NCBI GenBank assembly: GCA_009602735.1
Contig: WELA01001569.1
Coordinates: 13,370 to 77,369, forward strand
DNA from: Mesotaenium endlicherianum
Taxonomy: Eukaryota > Streptophyta > Zygnematophyceae > Zygnematales > Mesotaeniaceae
Length of the DNA: 64,000 nt
Direction of reading: 5' to 3'
The position numbers and the translations under genes are program-made. The notes under the pieces were generated by a model. It searched no databases. It was not told where the DNA came from and saw nothing but the letters and a program-made list of their open reading frames with translations. This document shows, in pieces, positions 46,301 to 56,596 of this stretch (position 1 is its first letter; the number at the start of each line of letters is the position of its first letter).

Positions 46301-46923
46301 ATGTCTTTCTTGATGTCTTTTGGCGTGATCAAGGCCAAAAGAAGCTCGTGTCCCTTCCTCACAAGTCTCTTGAGTTGGAGGGCGGACAATAGTATCTCGT
46401 GTGCCGGCTTCTGGATGTCTTGGGTCTGGATATTCTGGATTGCGCGCAAAATACAGATTCTTGAAGTGATGTCATTCTTGATCTTGATAGTACCGGTCCT
46501 CCAATCAACTTGGGGGTTGTGCTTGGTCAACCAAGGCGTCCCTAGGATGACGTCGTACTTGCCCAATTGCATGGGGGAGAACACTACTCTATCCTTGAAG
46601 GACTTGATAGAGAGTGCCAAGGGGTACGTCTTCTTGGAAGGGGTAGTATAGGAGAATCCATCGGGCATCATAATCTCCTCGTCGTGGTCAAGAGTTCGCA
46701 TAGTAATACCGTGCTTGGTGGCAAAATCTGCAGCAATGAAGTTGCCTTGAGCTCCGCTATCCACCAAGATGTGGACCTTCTCTCCTCCAAGGTAACCTCT
46801 CAAACTCATTGGGGCTGGAACGTCGTCTTCAACGGGGGTCTCCACCTCACTTGGCGTGTTGCCTTCTCGTGAAGTGGGTCTTGGGGTGGTAGGCTCCTGG
46901 CCTACCGGCGCTGTCCGTTTTTT
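43314..46923 (-). pseudogene. pol: Array E copy 2 pol, one-base frameshift
   Basis: Almost identical to copy 1 pol but broken near 45402 by one extra T in the plus strand (CTGCTTATGTG against CTGCTATGTG in copy 1 at about 39222). The frame is open on both sides (46980-45073 and 45311-43314). The break falls between RT and RNase H, so RNase H and integrase would be lost. All other domains and motifs are as in copy 1. Confidence 0.92.
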
Positions 46924-48182
46924 GACAACTTTTTGGGGCATGAAAGTGCACGATGGCCCTTTTCCTTGCAATAGAAGCATAGTCCAGCCGTCATGAGAGC
47001 TTCTTTTTCAGCCGGGGAGAGTCTTGCTTTCACTCCTTGCTGGTTTCTTGCATCATAAGTGTCATTGGAGGGTCTTCCACTCTTCCGGGCAGCCGCGGGG
47101 TCCCTTTTAATAACTCCGATTTCCATGGGTGTGGGTCCAGATTCGGATGTGGAAGGGGCTGCGTACACCCGCGTCGTCGGTACCCGTGAAGATGAAGGCA
47201 CGGAGTGCTTGAAATCCAAGGTATCCACCTTTTGGGCCACTTCAATGATCTTTGAGAAGTCCGTCAAGTCGCGTAACTCCACTTCCTTTGCCACCTTGGG
47301 TTTGAGGCCAAAGATGTAACGGTCAATCTTCTCCTCGAGAGACATGTTGGGGATCTCAAGAGTGAGGGCGTGAAATCTGGATGTATACTCTTGAACGGAC
47401 GTCGTTTGCTTGAGATGGTGGAGCTTTCCTCGGGCAATCTTCTCCGCATTGATGGGCATGAATTGCTTCTTGAGGGCCTCACGAAAATCTGCCCATCTTG
47501 CATATGATGGTGGGGGCTCTTGGCCGAGCATGGGGTGCGCCATAGCTTGATATATAGCCGCTTGATAGTTACGCCACCATGATGTTGCTGCTCCTCTAAG
47601 TAAGGTAACGGCAAAGGGAACGTAGTCCTCCTCGGGTACTTCAAGGAACGCGAGGTACGTCTCCACTTGGTAGAGCCATAAATTCAGGTTGGCACCTTTC
47701 CCGGGGTTGAAAGTGTCGGGTTTGCCGGGCTTGATGAGTTTCCTTGCTCTCGTTGGCTCTTGTGGAGGCGCTTGAGCCGGGGCTGGATTTTGAGCATTGC
47801 TCGCAATAGGGGCAACCATGGCAGCCATAGCTTCTCTTGACGCTTGCACGGTTGCTTCATAGGTGGCCAAGCCCACTTGGTTGTGGACGGTCATTAGGAA
47901 GGCTGCCCACTCATTTGCGGGAACTCCTTGTGGTGGGGTCAACTTTGCTATAGCGGCTGCCACGGGATTTGACGGTGCTCCTCCTTGTGGTGCTTCTTGT
48001 TGTTGCAGATTTCCTTGAGTAGGCTCTCCCATCGACGCTGGAGGAGGGTGTGCTCCTCCTTGTGGTGCTTCTTGTTGTTGCAGATTTTCTTGAGTGGGCT
48101 CTCCCATCGGCGCTGGAGGAGGGTGTCTTGGAGAGGAAGGGCTTCCTTCGAAAGCTTGCTGTTGGTCTTGAGGATCGGCCAT
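46902..48182 (-). CDS. gag: Array E copy 2 Gag
   Basis: 426 residues, apparently identical or nearly so to copy 1 Gag, including the duplicated Pro/Gln unit, the capsid-like domain, the zinc knuckle and the AAAAAAC slippery site (46923-46917). The frame is intact, so this copy could supply Gag even though its pol is broken. Confidence 0.93.
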   Translation of the reverse strand: MADPQDQQQAFEGSPSSPRHPPPAPMGEPTQENLQQQEAPQGGAHPPPASMGEPTQGNLQQQEAPQGGAPSNPVAAAIAKLTPPQGVPANEWAAFLMTVHNQVGLATYEATVQASREAMAAMVAPIASNAQNPAPAQAPPQEPTRARKLIKPGKPDTFNPGKGANLNLWLYQVETYLAFLEVPEEDYVPFAVTLLRGAATSWWRNYQAAIYQAMAHPMLGQEPPPSYARWADFREALKKQFMPINAEKIARGKLHHLKQTTSVQEYTSRFHALTLEIPNMSLEEKIDRYIFGLKPKVAKEVELRDLTDFSKIIEVAQKVDTLDFKHSVPSSSRVPTTRVYAAPSTSESGPTPMEIGVIKRDPAAARKSGRPSNDTYDARNQQGVKARLSPAEKEALMTAGLCFYCKEKGHRALSCPKKLSKNGQRR

Positions 48183-48206
48183 CTTCTTGTGCTACCAAAG
48201 TGCCTA

Positions 48207-48218
48207 GCTCCGATACCA
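48207..48218 (-). promoter_or_regulatory. Primer-binding site, array E copy 2
   Basis: Reverse complement reads TGGTATCGGAGC, one base from the LTR at 48220. Confidence 0.85.
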
Positions 48219-48219
48219 C

Positions 48220-48722
48220 TGTAGTGAAACAGATAGATAAAGTACTTAGTAAAACAGAATACTTTATCTATTCAAGACAAGGATCTTTGAACACAAGTGG
48301 TAGCTTCTTGAAAGAGAGATGGCTTCTTGAAAGTTAATATATTTCTGGATTTTGGCAAGTACAAGAGTGATTCTGGAATGTCTTTCTATGTTCTAGCTCT
48401 TGTTTATATACTTGCTACATAAGTAATTTCTAGGAAGGTGTATGTTGATGTGTTGGCACCCAACACATCCCAAAACTTGCCACCTCTTTCTAGAATAATG
48501 TACACATGTCCTTTTGACCTAAAAATGGCACATCTGACTTTTGCCACATGGAGTTCTTCTAGGTCTTTCCTCTAACTTCGAAAATGCCTTGGAAGGTTCA
48601 AAGGACATGAACCAAGTTACTAGAGTACCTATTCACACTTGACTCCACACAATACTACTCCAAATATATTTGAAAACATTAAAATATATGCAAACTAATA
48701 TATAATAACTTAAATCACTACA
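48220..48722 (-). repeat. Right (5') LTR of array E
   Basis: 503 bp, differing from 42042-42544 at only about two positions by eye. Flanked by GTGAG on the right. Confidence 0.93.
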
Positions 48723-48962
48723 GTGAGAGCTGGTTGAAGGAGAACGTTGTTTGAGTGTTGATCATGGTTGCATGGTGCAAGTTCAGGAGCCCAGGGATGG
48801 GTTAACCCTGGTAAGGCTTGTCATCGACACCCGTGCGAAGGTCGATCGACCATGTTTGCCCACACGTGAGGAGGGCCACCGGCACATCAACCAGGTCGAA
48901 GGCACACGTGCTGGAAGGCTACGCACGTGCCGAGGGACCGACACTGTTAGGCACGACAATTA

Positions 48963-49272
48963 TCCGAAATAATGACAATCATATCAACTTATTCAATCCA
49001 AGATTTATTAAGTTATCATCTCCTAATTGATCAAAGTAACTTTATGAATAATTATGTCGTACTTTCGCGAAGTAGTCGAATTACGTTACGACGCTTCTTG
49101 CAATAGTATCTCGGTCGTTTCGCCAATCGACCATGAATTAATCGGCACACGCGTGTGGCGATTTATTGAATATGATGCAATCATTTATCAAATAATATGA
49201 TAAATAGAATAACGTACTTTAGGTAATTGGGAAAACGTCCCAAATACGCCTAAAATAGCTCGGATCGTTACA
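48963..49272 (-). repeat. Left LTR of element C, second part
   Basis: Matches 54788-55097 and ends ATCGTTACA. The PPT complement (CTCCTCCCCTCTT) follows at 49273. Confidence 0.9.
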
Positions 49273-49413
49273 CTCCTCCCCTCTTAAAAGAAGTTAACGT
49301 CCTCGTTAAGCGTACGTCTTTCAAGTCGTAAATGTGTAAATACTAGCCTTGGCTAGCGGAAAACACTGGTGAGCGATTGGACTATGCATCATGACAGTGA
49401 CGGAAAAGAGCGA

Positions 49414-52400
49414 TTAGTTGGCCGCGTCTCTTTTGCGTTTGTTCCTTGGCTTACGAATTGCACCGGGTAGCACACTTGCCGTGGTACAGAGCTGTTGAGC
49501 GGAAGCCCATCGTAACCAATATGGTTGAACCAGGTCCTTACAATTAAGTAGGATATCATCCTGAGGTTTGTACGAGTTCCAAATGGATTCGTAATCAAGC
49601 CACTTTATCAAAAGCTCCACGCGTGGAGGCTTATGACGAGTGTAGCGGTGTCCTAAGACCTCCTCTACATCCCAGGCCTTATCATCATCGACGAGTTCCA
49701 ATTCGGGTGCTCGTGGATGATAGCGGCCATCGGACCTAAACAGCTTCAGTAAACTGACATGGAACACAGGATGCGTTTCCCCCATGGATTTAGGCAAATC
49801 CAGTCGGTATGCAACCTTTGCAATAACGATAAAAGGGCCTACCCACCGTGGCAGAAGCTTGCGCTTTCCTGGGTGCTTGAGTTGGAGGTTCTTAGTTTGC
49901 AAAAGTACTTTATTGCCAACTTGAAAATTGAACTCAGTCCTGCGTGTGTCAGCAAACGTTTTTTGCCGATCTCAAGCAGCGGCTAAAGCCAGCTTCGCGT
50001 TTTTGTGCACCTCTTGCAGAGAATGGACAAATAGGCGTACACTTGGCACTCTCATGGTTGACAGCCCCGCCTCAGCGTAAACGACGCGCGTGAGAGGAGT
50101 GTGCGGATGTCGCCCATAGTTGAGGAAAAATGGAGTTTCCTTCACACTTTCCTGATAAGCATCATTAAGTGCGAACTCTGCAACTGAAAGGAGGGTGTCC
50201 CAGTCGTCTTGGCGAGGATTCACATAATGCCTAAGGAACTGTTGCAAAATGCAATTCATTCGTTCTGTCTGACCATCGGTCTGAGGATGGAAGCTAGTTG
50301 ACATCTTAAGTTTCGTGCCGAAGTGCGAGCAAACTTCCTGCCAGAAGTGGCTCGTAAATCTAGTGTCACGATCACTTATGATCTCGTTCGGCATGCCATG
50401 CTACTTGAACACATGATCTACGAAGAGACGCGCGGTCACGACGGCATCAAGTGATGGTTTAGTGGCCACAAAGTGTACCATCTTAGTAAAACGATCTACG
50501 ACCGTTAACACCCCATTGTGTCCTCTATCGGTGGTAGGCAATTCCACGACAAAGTCGAGGCTAATGCTTTCCCAAGGAGCACATGCAAGTTCCAATGGTT
50601 GCAACTTCCCAGCTGGCAACGTGTTGCTCGGCTTATTCCTCTGACATGTTACGCAGTTGACGATGTACTCGGCAACATCAACCTTAAGGGACGGCCAAAT
50701 GTACCCTTGGCGCAAAGCGTGTGTGGTTTTGGTAATTCCAAGGGGACCAGAGTAAGGAGAGTCATGAGCTTCTCGTAGTAGCACATGTCTTACTTGGCCT
50801 TCTGGGACAGCAATGCGCCCATTGTGCCACCAAAAACCGTCCTTAAACGAGTAGCTTGAGTGTTCTTTCCATTTATCCATACTGTCCATCGTCACGGCTA
50901 CACCGCTCAAGTCAGTACCCTACATATCTAGGAAAAACGGATCTTTGAGATAGCCCTCATGAAATAGTTGATGCAGGTCAAGTACTTCAGAGGTTTGCAT
51001 GCTACCCAAATCGGGTTGGCCCGCGTCACCAGGCCGTGCAACGCCAGTCGTCTGGGGGGGTACAGCAGAATCAAGGGTGGCCGCCCTTGAAACCTGACCG
51101 TTTTGTCCTTGCAATCTAGCAAGAGTCCCCAACATCAAGTGGTGAAGGGGAATTCGACTGGGAGGGTCCGCAACATTATTGCGACCAGGGCGATACGCCC
51201 AGTGAAAGTGGAATCGTTGCAAGAACTCAGACCATCTCGTCTGACGCCTCGATAGCGTTGGCTGTATTTGAAACAAGGTATTTGGGCAGTGATCCGTAAC
51301 CACTGTCAAACCCTTGCAGCTTACAAAAGTAGTTAGCAAATCCGAGGAATGAACATACAGTATGTACATCTTTTGGGACAGGCCAGTCAGCGATGCACGC
51401 AATTTTGGCTGGGTCAGGACGCACCCCTTTCGAACCCACTATATGTCCCAAGTACAAAAGTTCATCCTTTAGGAAGGAACATTTCTTGAGCTTAGCAGCT
51501 GTTGCTCACAATGGATTTGCAACACCAACTCGAGGTGCTTGTAATGCTCGTCCCTGTTCTTTGAATAGACAAGGATATTGTCGAGGTAAACCTGGACAAA
51601 TTTTCCCAAGTAAGGTCTAAACGAATCGTTCATCGTACTTTGGAATGTCGCTTGTGCATTGGTAAGTCCAAAACTGAGGACTTTATATTGGAAGTGCCCA
51701 ATAGGCGTACGAAAAGTTGTTTTGGGGACATCCTCTGGTGTGATTCGAATTTGATGATAGCCTTGGGCTAAGTCAAGCGAGGAGAACACGCATGCCCCCT
51801 GCAACAAATCAAACAAATCATCAATGCGAGGCAACGAATAGCGGTTCTTGACCGTTATGTTGTTCAACGCACGATAATTAATGCACATTCTAAGCGTCCC
51901 ATTTTTCTTTTGAACAAATAGGATGGGGGCGCCAAATGGAGAAGAGCTCGGCTCAATCTATCCTTTCTCCAGCAAGTCGCTAATTTGGTCTTTCATTTTG
52001 TTCATCTCCAACGGGCTTAGGCGATAAATTGGTCGCCAAGTCGGTTGAGAATCGGGAATGAGAGGGATTGTATGTCTAATACCTTTGTCAGGCGGAAGCC
52101 CGGCGGGTATCTCACTTGGGAACACTGGTTTGTACTTTTGCAAAAGAGCAGAAAGTTCAGCTGCAAGGGTTTCCTCATGACCAGTAACGTCTAACATCGG
52201 CTCTTGCGTAAAGAGCGTAGTTGAAGTTGCTGGGGAATCGGGTCTTAGTAACCCAAAGAAAACATTCTGACAGTGTTTTGCCAAACGTTGAGCTTGCTTT
52301 ATGGACAATAGAAGATTCTTTGAAGGGCTTTCCAAGGCCATATCGGGCTTAAGGGACTGAAGAGTAATCTTTTTGGTCCCTTTGCGTACAATGCATGTCT

Positions 52401-53160
52401 TTTGACCAAAGTCAAGCAATGCATTTGTTTGCGTAAGCCAATCATTACCCAAAATTGCGTCGATTCCATGCAGCAGTTCACTGACGTAGAATTGTACGTG
52501 GCCGATGTATGACTGCACTTTTAGTTGTAACTTAACCGTTCCGAGAATACAAGCTAACGAGCCATCGCCAAGGTGAAGGGTCTCGTGCTTGAGTATTGGA
52601 AGCAACTTCATCCCTTGTGCAAAACGTGCACTAATGAAGCTTACTGATGCGCCTGAATCAATGACTGTGAAGCATGAAGGGCCTGAAACTTTCGCGTCAA
52701 ACGTCATACTTAACCCCAAAGAAGCATTATGCATCATCAGCAACGTCCTCGTCGTGAGAGGAATGTAGGAAATGTGGAGGTCCATTACCAAAATCCCATT
52801 TTGCATTGCTGTTCTTGCGCGAAACCGAGTAATCGGGTCAGAGTACGCGCGAATATGTGTAAATGCAGCAATATAAATTGGTGCAAGACACTTATGCATT
52901 TTCCGTAATTGAGATAAGTGTGCGTAACACTTGGCAAGGTTAGGATCATGCGGCTGGAAGTGCAAGAACATGGTATCATGGATGCACTCGAGTTCCGTAA
53001 ACTCGTAAAAGCTCAACATTTGCATACTAATATATTCCGAACGGAATATATCAATATCGGGTATGCCAGAGAGAACAACAATCTTGGGTGTATGCGAACA
53101 TACACCTAGAATTTCTTGCTCACTAAGTAGTGTTGTCAATAGCTCAGAAGAAATTGGCAC
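49414..53160 (-). pseudogene. pol: Element C pol, broken
   Basis: Readable from right to left. 53160-51958: an N-terminal part without a known match, protease (FTVIDSGASVSFIS) and the start of RT. 51888-51469: RT core, with the catalytic box as V-Y-L-D-N, so the second aspartate is replaced by Asn. 51457-50920: rest of RT and RNase H, with frame changes and a likely deletion. 50910-50401 and 50394-49972: integrase ([35 protein letters not shown]). 49902-49414: C-terminal part with a chromodomain-like block (AWDVEEVLGHR...ELLIKWLDY). Several stops and indels separate these, so it cannot work as one polyprotein. Confidence 0.88.
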
Positions 53161-54163
53161 TTATCAAGTTAAATGCAATGTCAACCTTGACATGATTTGA
53201 GTGAGCGTTGTGATAAGCAGGGCAGTGTTCTTATCGCTTTCAAGCTCAAATCCATGTGAGAGGGGTGAGTCACAAATGGACGAGACAGAACAGATGCAAA
53301 AGCATCGTGCCAAAGCAATAGCGAAGGGAAACAATCCACAAACTCAAATGAGCAACAAAATCAACCCAATGTCAAAGAAACATGTCAAATCTGGTCAAAA
53401 TGTGACCAAATATGGACGACAATGTTCTGAATCCAGAAATTGTGCGCGAGTCAATTCTCGTAGAATGACAACAAGTGCGACAATGTCATGGAAAAGACCC
53501 GTGGGCAAAATTCCCTTGTGTATATCAAAACACGCGCATAGCATCCAAGAACACAAGGTGGGTGGGATGGGTGGGGATGAGAAAGAAAGTCCCCTATGGA
53601 CCCCTTTTGTGTGCAACGGTGCAAAAAGCCCCAAACGGGTGCAGATTTTGACTTGAACATGTGCAAGGGGCTGAATAGGCGCCCTTCACCACAAAAGTCG
53701 AAATCGTCTGAAAAAGAAACAAGCGGCGTTGTTAGTAACGGCGAAAAAGAAAGGTTCAACGGAAAAAAATCCGACAGCGCCTAGTTGGCCCGAGGGACCG
53801 TTGAGGTTGTCGTCGTGGCCAGCGGCAAGAGCGGCAGCAGCGTTGGCACTAATGTCGGTTCTATATGGAAGCCGAGGTTTCTGCCCAGGAACTACGATAA
53901 GCGATCGTAGCGCACGGCAGGACTGGGATGGGTGACTGTGCCAACAATCTGCCCCAAAAACTATGATAAGCGACCGTCGCACAGGGCAAAATTAAGATGG
54001 GTGACCGCTCGACAAGCTGCCCCAGAAACTATGATAATCGACCGGAGCGAAGGGAAATACTGGGATGGGTGACCGTCCGAATAAAGAATTGCCCCTAAAA
54101 TATATTTTTCCAAAATATATTTCCATCCCACTAAAAAAAAAATCCTTGGAGAAACCGAGATCG
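53161..54163 (-). other. Element C 5' leader, no gag recognised
   Basis: About 1 kb between the pol remnant and the primer site, where gag would be expected. No capsid domain or zinc knuckle is seen on either strand. It contains three 68-bp tandem repeats at 53881-54084. Confidence 0.65.
53881..54084 (+). repeat. Three 68-bp tandem repeats resembling the 5S rRNA internal promoter
   Basis: Units start with CTGCCC at 53881, 53949 and 54017, exactly 68 bp apart. Each has ACTAYGATAAKCGAYCG and, about 35 bases on, a GATGGGTGAC core. These recall the 5S rRNA A box (TTAAGCG) and C box (GGATGGGTGACC) in the right order. They read on the plus strand, opposite to element C. Confidence 0.6.
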
Positions 54164-54175
54164 GCTCCGATACCA
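54164..54175 (-). promoter_or_regulatory. Primer-binding site of element C
   Basis: Reverse complement reads TGGTATCGGAGC, next to the LTR at 54177. Confidence 0.85.
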
Positions 54176-54176
54176 A

Positions 54177-55097
54177 TGTGATGTTTCTGCTTTTCGAGAG
54201 GATCTTTTCCTCGGTATTCAAGGAATGTTTAAATGAAGTGGAAAGAAACTCTATATTCTTGTGCAAATTGACAAATCCTCGAGAAAGCGAAAATGAAAAC
54301 TAACGTAGAATGTGTGCTTGTGAGAGTTGCACTCACAATGACTCTACAGGTATTTATACCTGCACAACGTGAGGCACTGGAGTGCTTCGAGTCACCACCT
54401 AGGGCACTGGTTCATGTTCAACGTAAACGGACGAAGGGGTACGACCCATTCGGCTGAATGCTCGAAACGCGCCGTTTGGCCGTTTGGAGACTTTTCGACG
54501 GTTTCCGAAAAACCGTTTCACGCCAAACGGGCGTATTCGCGTTCACGCGACTTTTTGAAAAGTCGCGACTGTTCGCAGAGTCGCGTACACGTGCTTTCGT
54601 CATGAACCGATAGTTATAAATAATTACTTCGCCAATCGGTTAGGTGTGAACGTTACAAACGACGATTCGCGGGTTCGAATCCGCTCGGATGCAAAGTCGC
54701 GTTGCATATTATGTGTCGTTTGACTTTTACGACTGTTTCTTCGTATTAACGACTGGTCGTAAATGCAAAATCTATGACTGTGCATTATCCGAAATAATGA
54801 CAATCATATCAAATTAATCAATCCAAGATTTATTAAGTTATCATCTCATAATTAATCAAAGTAACTTTATGAATTATTATGTTGTACTTTTGCGAAGTAG
54901 TCGAGCTACGTTACGACGCTTCTTGCAATACTATCTCGGTCGTTTCGCCAATCGACCAGGAATCAATCGGCACACGCGTGTGGCGATTTATTGAATATGA
55001 TGCAATCATTTATCAAATAATATGACAAATAGTAAAACGTATTTTAGGTAATTGGGAAAACGTCCCAGATACGCCTAAAATAGCTCGGATCGTTACA
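54177..55097 (-). repeat. Right (5') LTR of element C
   Basis: 921 bp, TGTGATG...GTTACA. It contains a 10-bp perfect inverted repeat (CGCGACTTTT TG AAAAGTCGCG) near 54545 and a tRNA-like stretch at about 54627-54692. Followed by target duplicate TGAAG. Confidence 0.92.
54627..54692 (+). other. tRNA-like segment in element C LTR (also at about 34276-34342)
   Basis: A T-arm-like GCGGG TTCGAAT CCGCT, containing a Pol III B-box (GGTTCGAATCC), is preceded by a D-arm-like CGCC AATCGGTTA GGTG. No acceptor or anticodon stem can be paired, so it is not a working tRNA gene. The left LTR copy keeps the B-box with one change. Confidence 0.45.
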
Positions 55098-55102
55098 TGA
55101 AG

Positions 55103-55646
55103 GATGGCAATATGCGAATGTGTGTGGATTACCAAGCTCTTAACAGAATTACAGTGTGAACAAGTATGCTTTACCCCAAATCAAGGACTTGCTTGATACC
55201 CTGTTTGGTGTTAAGGTGGTCAGTAAGATAGATCTCAAGAGTGGTTATCATCAAATTAAAATTGCTGAGGGGGATGAACACAAGACTCCCTTCCGCACAC
55301 ATGATGGGCACTACAAGTTTAATGTGATGCCATTTGGACTGACTAATGCTCCTGCAACCTTCATGAGTGCTATGAATGACATTTTCAGACCTTACTTAGA
55401 TAAGTTTGTGCAAGTCTTCTTGGATGATATTTTAATTTTCTCTAAAAATGAAGCTGAGCATGCTGAGCACTTGAAGACAATGATGGACTCTCTAAGGAAG
55501 AATCAGTTATATGCTAAAATGAGCAAGTGTGATTTCTTCAGAGAGAGTATTGAATTCTTAGGACACGTTGTCAATAAGGAAGGCATCAGTGTGGATCCTA
55601 AGAAAATTCAGACCGTTGGGGATTGGCCAGTACCACAGTCTGTCTC
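55103..55646 (+). pseudogene. Element A reverse-transcriptase fragment
   Basis: Resumes A after element C: MRMCVDYQALNRITV, a small deletion, then YALPQIKDLLDTL...[18 protein letters not shown] (catalytic F-L-D-D kept) and [14 protein letters not shown]. Cut at 55647, after QSVSE, by the reverse-strand LTR of element F. Confidence 0.9.
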
Positions 55647-56364
55647 TGAAATGAATCGACTTACCAATAGGCGATTAACAATCAATATAGATCTTTATAC
55701 CATCGAGTAATCTTTATGGCATGTTCTGTTAACTGATCAAACAGCAAAAGACAACACACTAGCAGTGGACGATACTCGCAGGTCAAATGCAAGTAAAATA
55801 GCATCAATAATGCTATCAATAAACTCATACATAAGCAAGGCTATAAGATAGTGCGTATCAATGGCTTCTCGCCTTGGATTCACATATCTCTCAGTAAGCA
55901 GTACGAGAGGGTTGGCCTCGTTTCCGAATGCCAAACTCGAGAGCAATGTCTAGCATATGTACATGGAATGAGTTTACTGTTCAACGGCAAGTGCGATGGC
56001 ACCGCCTACCCGGGAGTTAACCACGTTGGTAGGACCTCGGTTATCCAAATCCACAGCCATCTCCCATCATCCCGAATCGCCATCCATCCTAAGGATGTCA
56101 TCTGGCCATTCATCTAGCATATCACACTTGGATGCATATCTAGGCAGTTTGCTGCTACCGAGTACGGAAGTCAGCTGGCTGTCAAAGAATGTGTCAGCAA
56201 GCTGACCTAAGTTGACTTCAGCCTGCTGCTCTCGGCTGAGTCATTAAACAAATAAGTATATGAAGTTGAGCAGACTGAATATTGACTAAAGTTCAGCAGG
56301 CTGAACTTAATTAACTATTATGTATATATGAATATTATATCTACCAACATACTGATTCATTACA
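55647..56364 (-). repeat. 3' LTR of element F
   Basis: 718 bp, reverse complement of the family-1 LTR (ends TGAAATGAATC on the left and CATTACA on the right). Confidence 0.9.
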
Positions 56365-56596
56365 ATCCCTCCAACCTAAATTGTTGTCGCCTCGACAACA
56401 TTAAACTGTAGAATTATGTGGTCACGAAACTAACAGATTTAACCCTCCACCACCTGCCTCTTGCTTCAACACTGTTGCCTAGCTGTGGGGATCACTAGTG
56501 ACAAGGAACTGTCACCTCCACCCTCAGTCCACTTCCGTTGTGGGGTGCAAACAGAGAGACCTCCAGCAAGGCTTGACTGGAGGATGGTTTTGATGT

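Larger units (their letters stand above)
35760..48727 (-). mobile_element. Array E: two tandem Ty3/gypsy copies sharing a middle LTR
   Basis: LTRs at 35765 (damaged by a gap), 42042-42544 and 48220-48722 (each 503 bp, TGTAGTGA...TCACTACA). Coding regions are on the reverse strand. The repeat period is 6178 bp (503-bp LTR plus 5675-bp internal part). The flanks GTGGG (35760-35764) and GTGAG (48723-48727) look like one target duplication with a single change, so the array behaves as one insertion. Confidence 0.88.
34437..48958. mobile_element. Element D: 1.56-kb TG...CA unit (probable solo LTR) split by array E
   Basis: The unit starts TGTCG and ends CGACA, with ATTA duplicated at 34433-34436 and 48959-48962. 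It is made of 34437-35764 and 48728-48958, 1559 bp without E. No coding region is credible in it; a purine-rich GAAGAAGGAG run lies near 35065-35120. The inverted TG...CA ends suit a solo LTR of an unlisted family, but a short non-autonomous element is possible. Confidence 0.6.
33821..55102 (-). mobile_element. Element C: reverse-strand Ty3/gypsy element without gag, carrying nested insertions
   Basis: Target duplication TGAAG lies at 33821-33825 and 55098-55102. The right (5') LTR is 54177-55097, 921 bp. The left (3') LTR is split by D/E: 33826-34436 plus 48963-49272, again 921 bp when the parts are added. Ends are TGTGAYG...GTTACA. The PPT touches the left LTR (rich in C/T on the plus strand, 49273-49286). 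Pol is damaged and no gag is recognisable. Confidence 0.92.

Noticed and set aside
53201-53656. Plus-strand 151-codon frame in the leader of element C
   Set aside because: Starts at a non-ATG codon, has no domain, and is antisense to the element.
53881-54084. True 5S rRNA genes
   Set aside because: Units are 68 bp, lack the outer 5S stem and most of the gene, and lie in a transposon leader.
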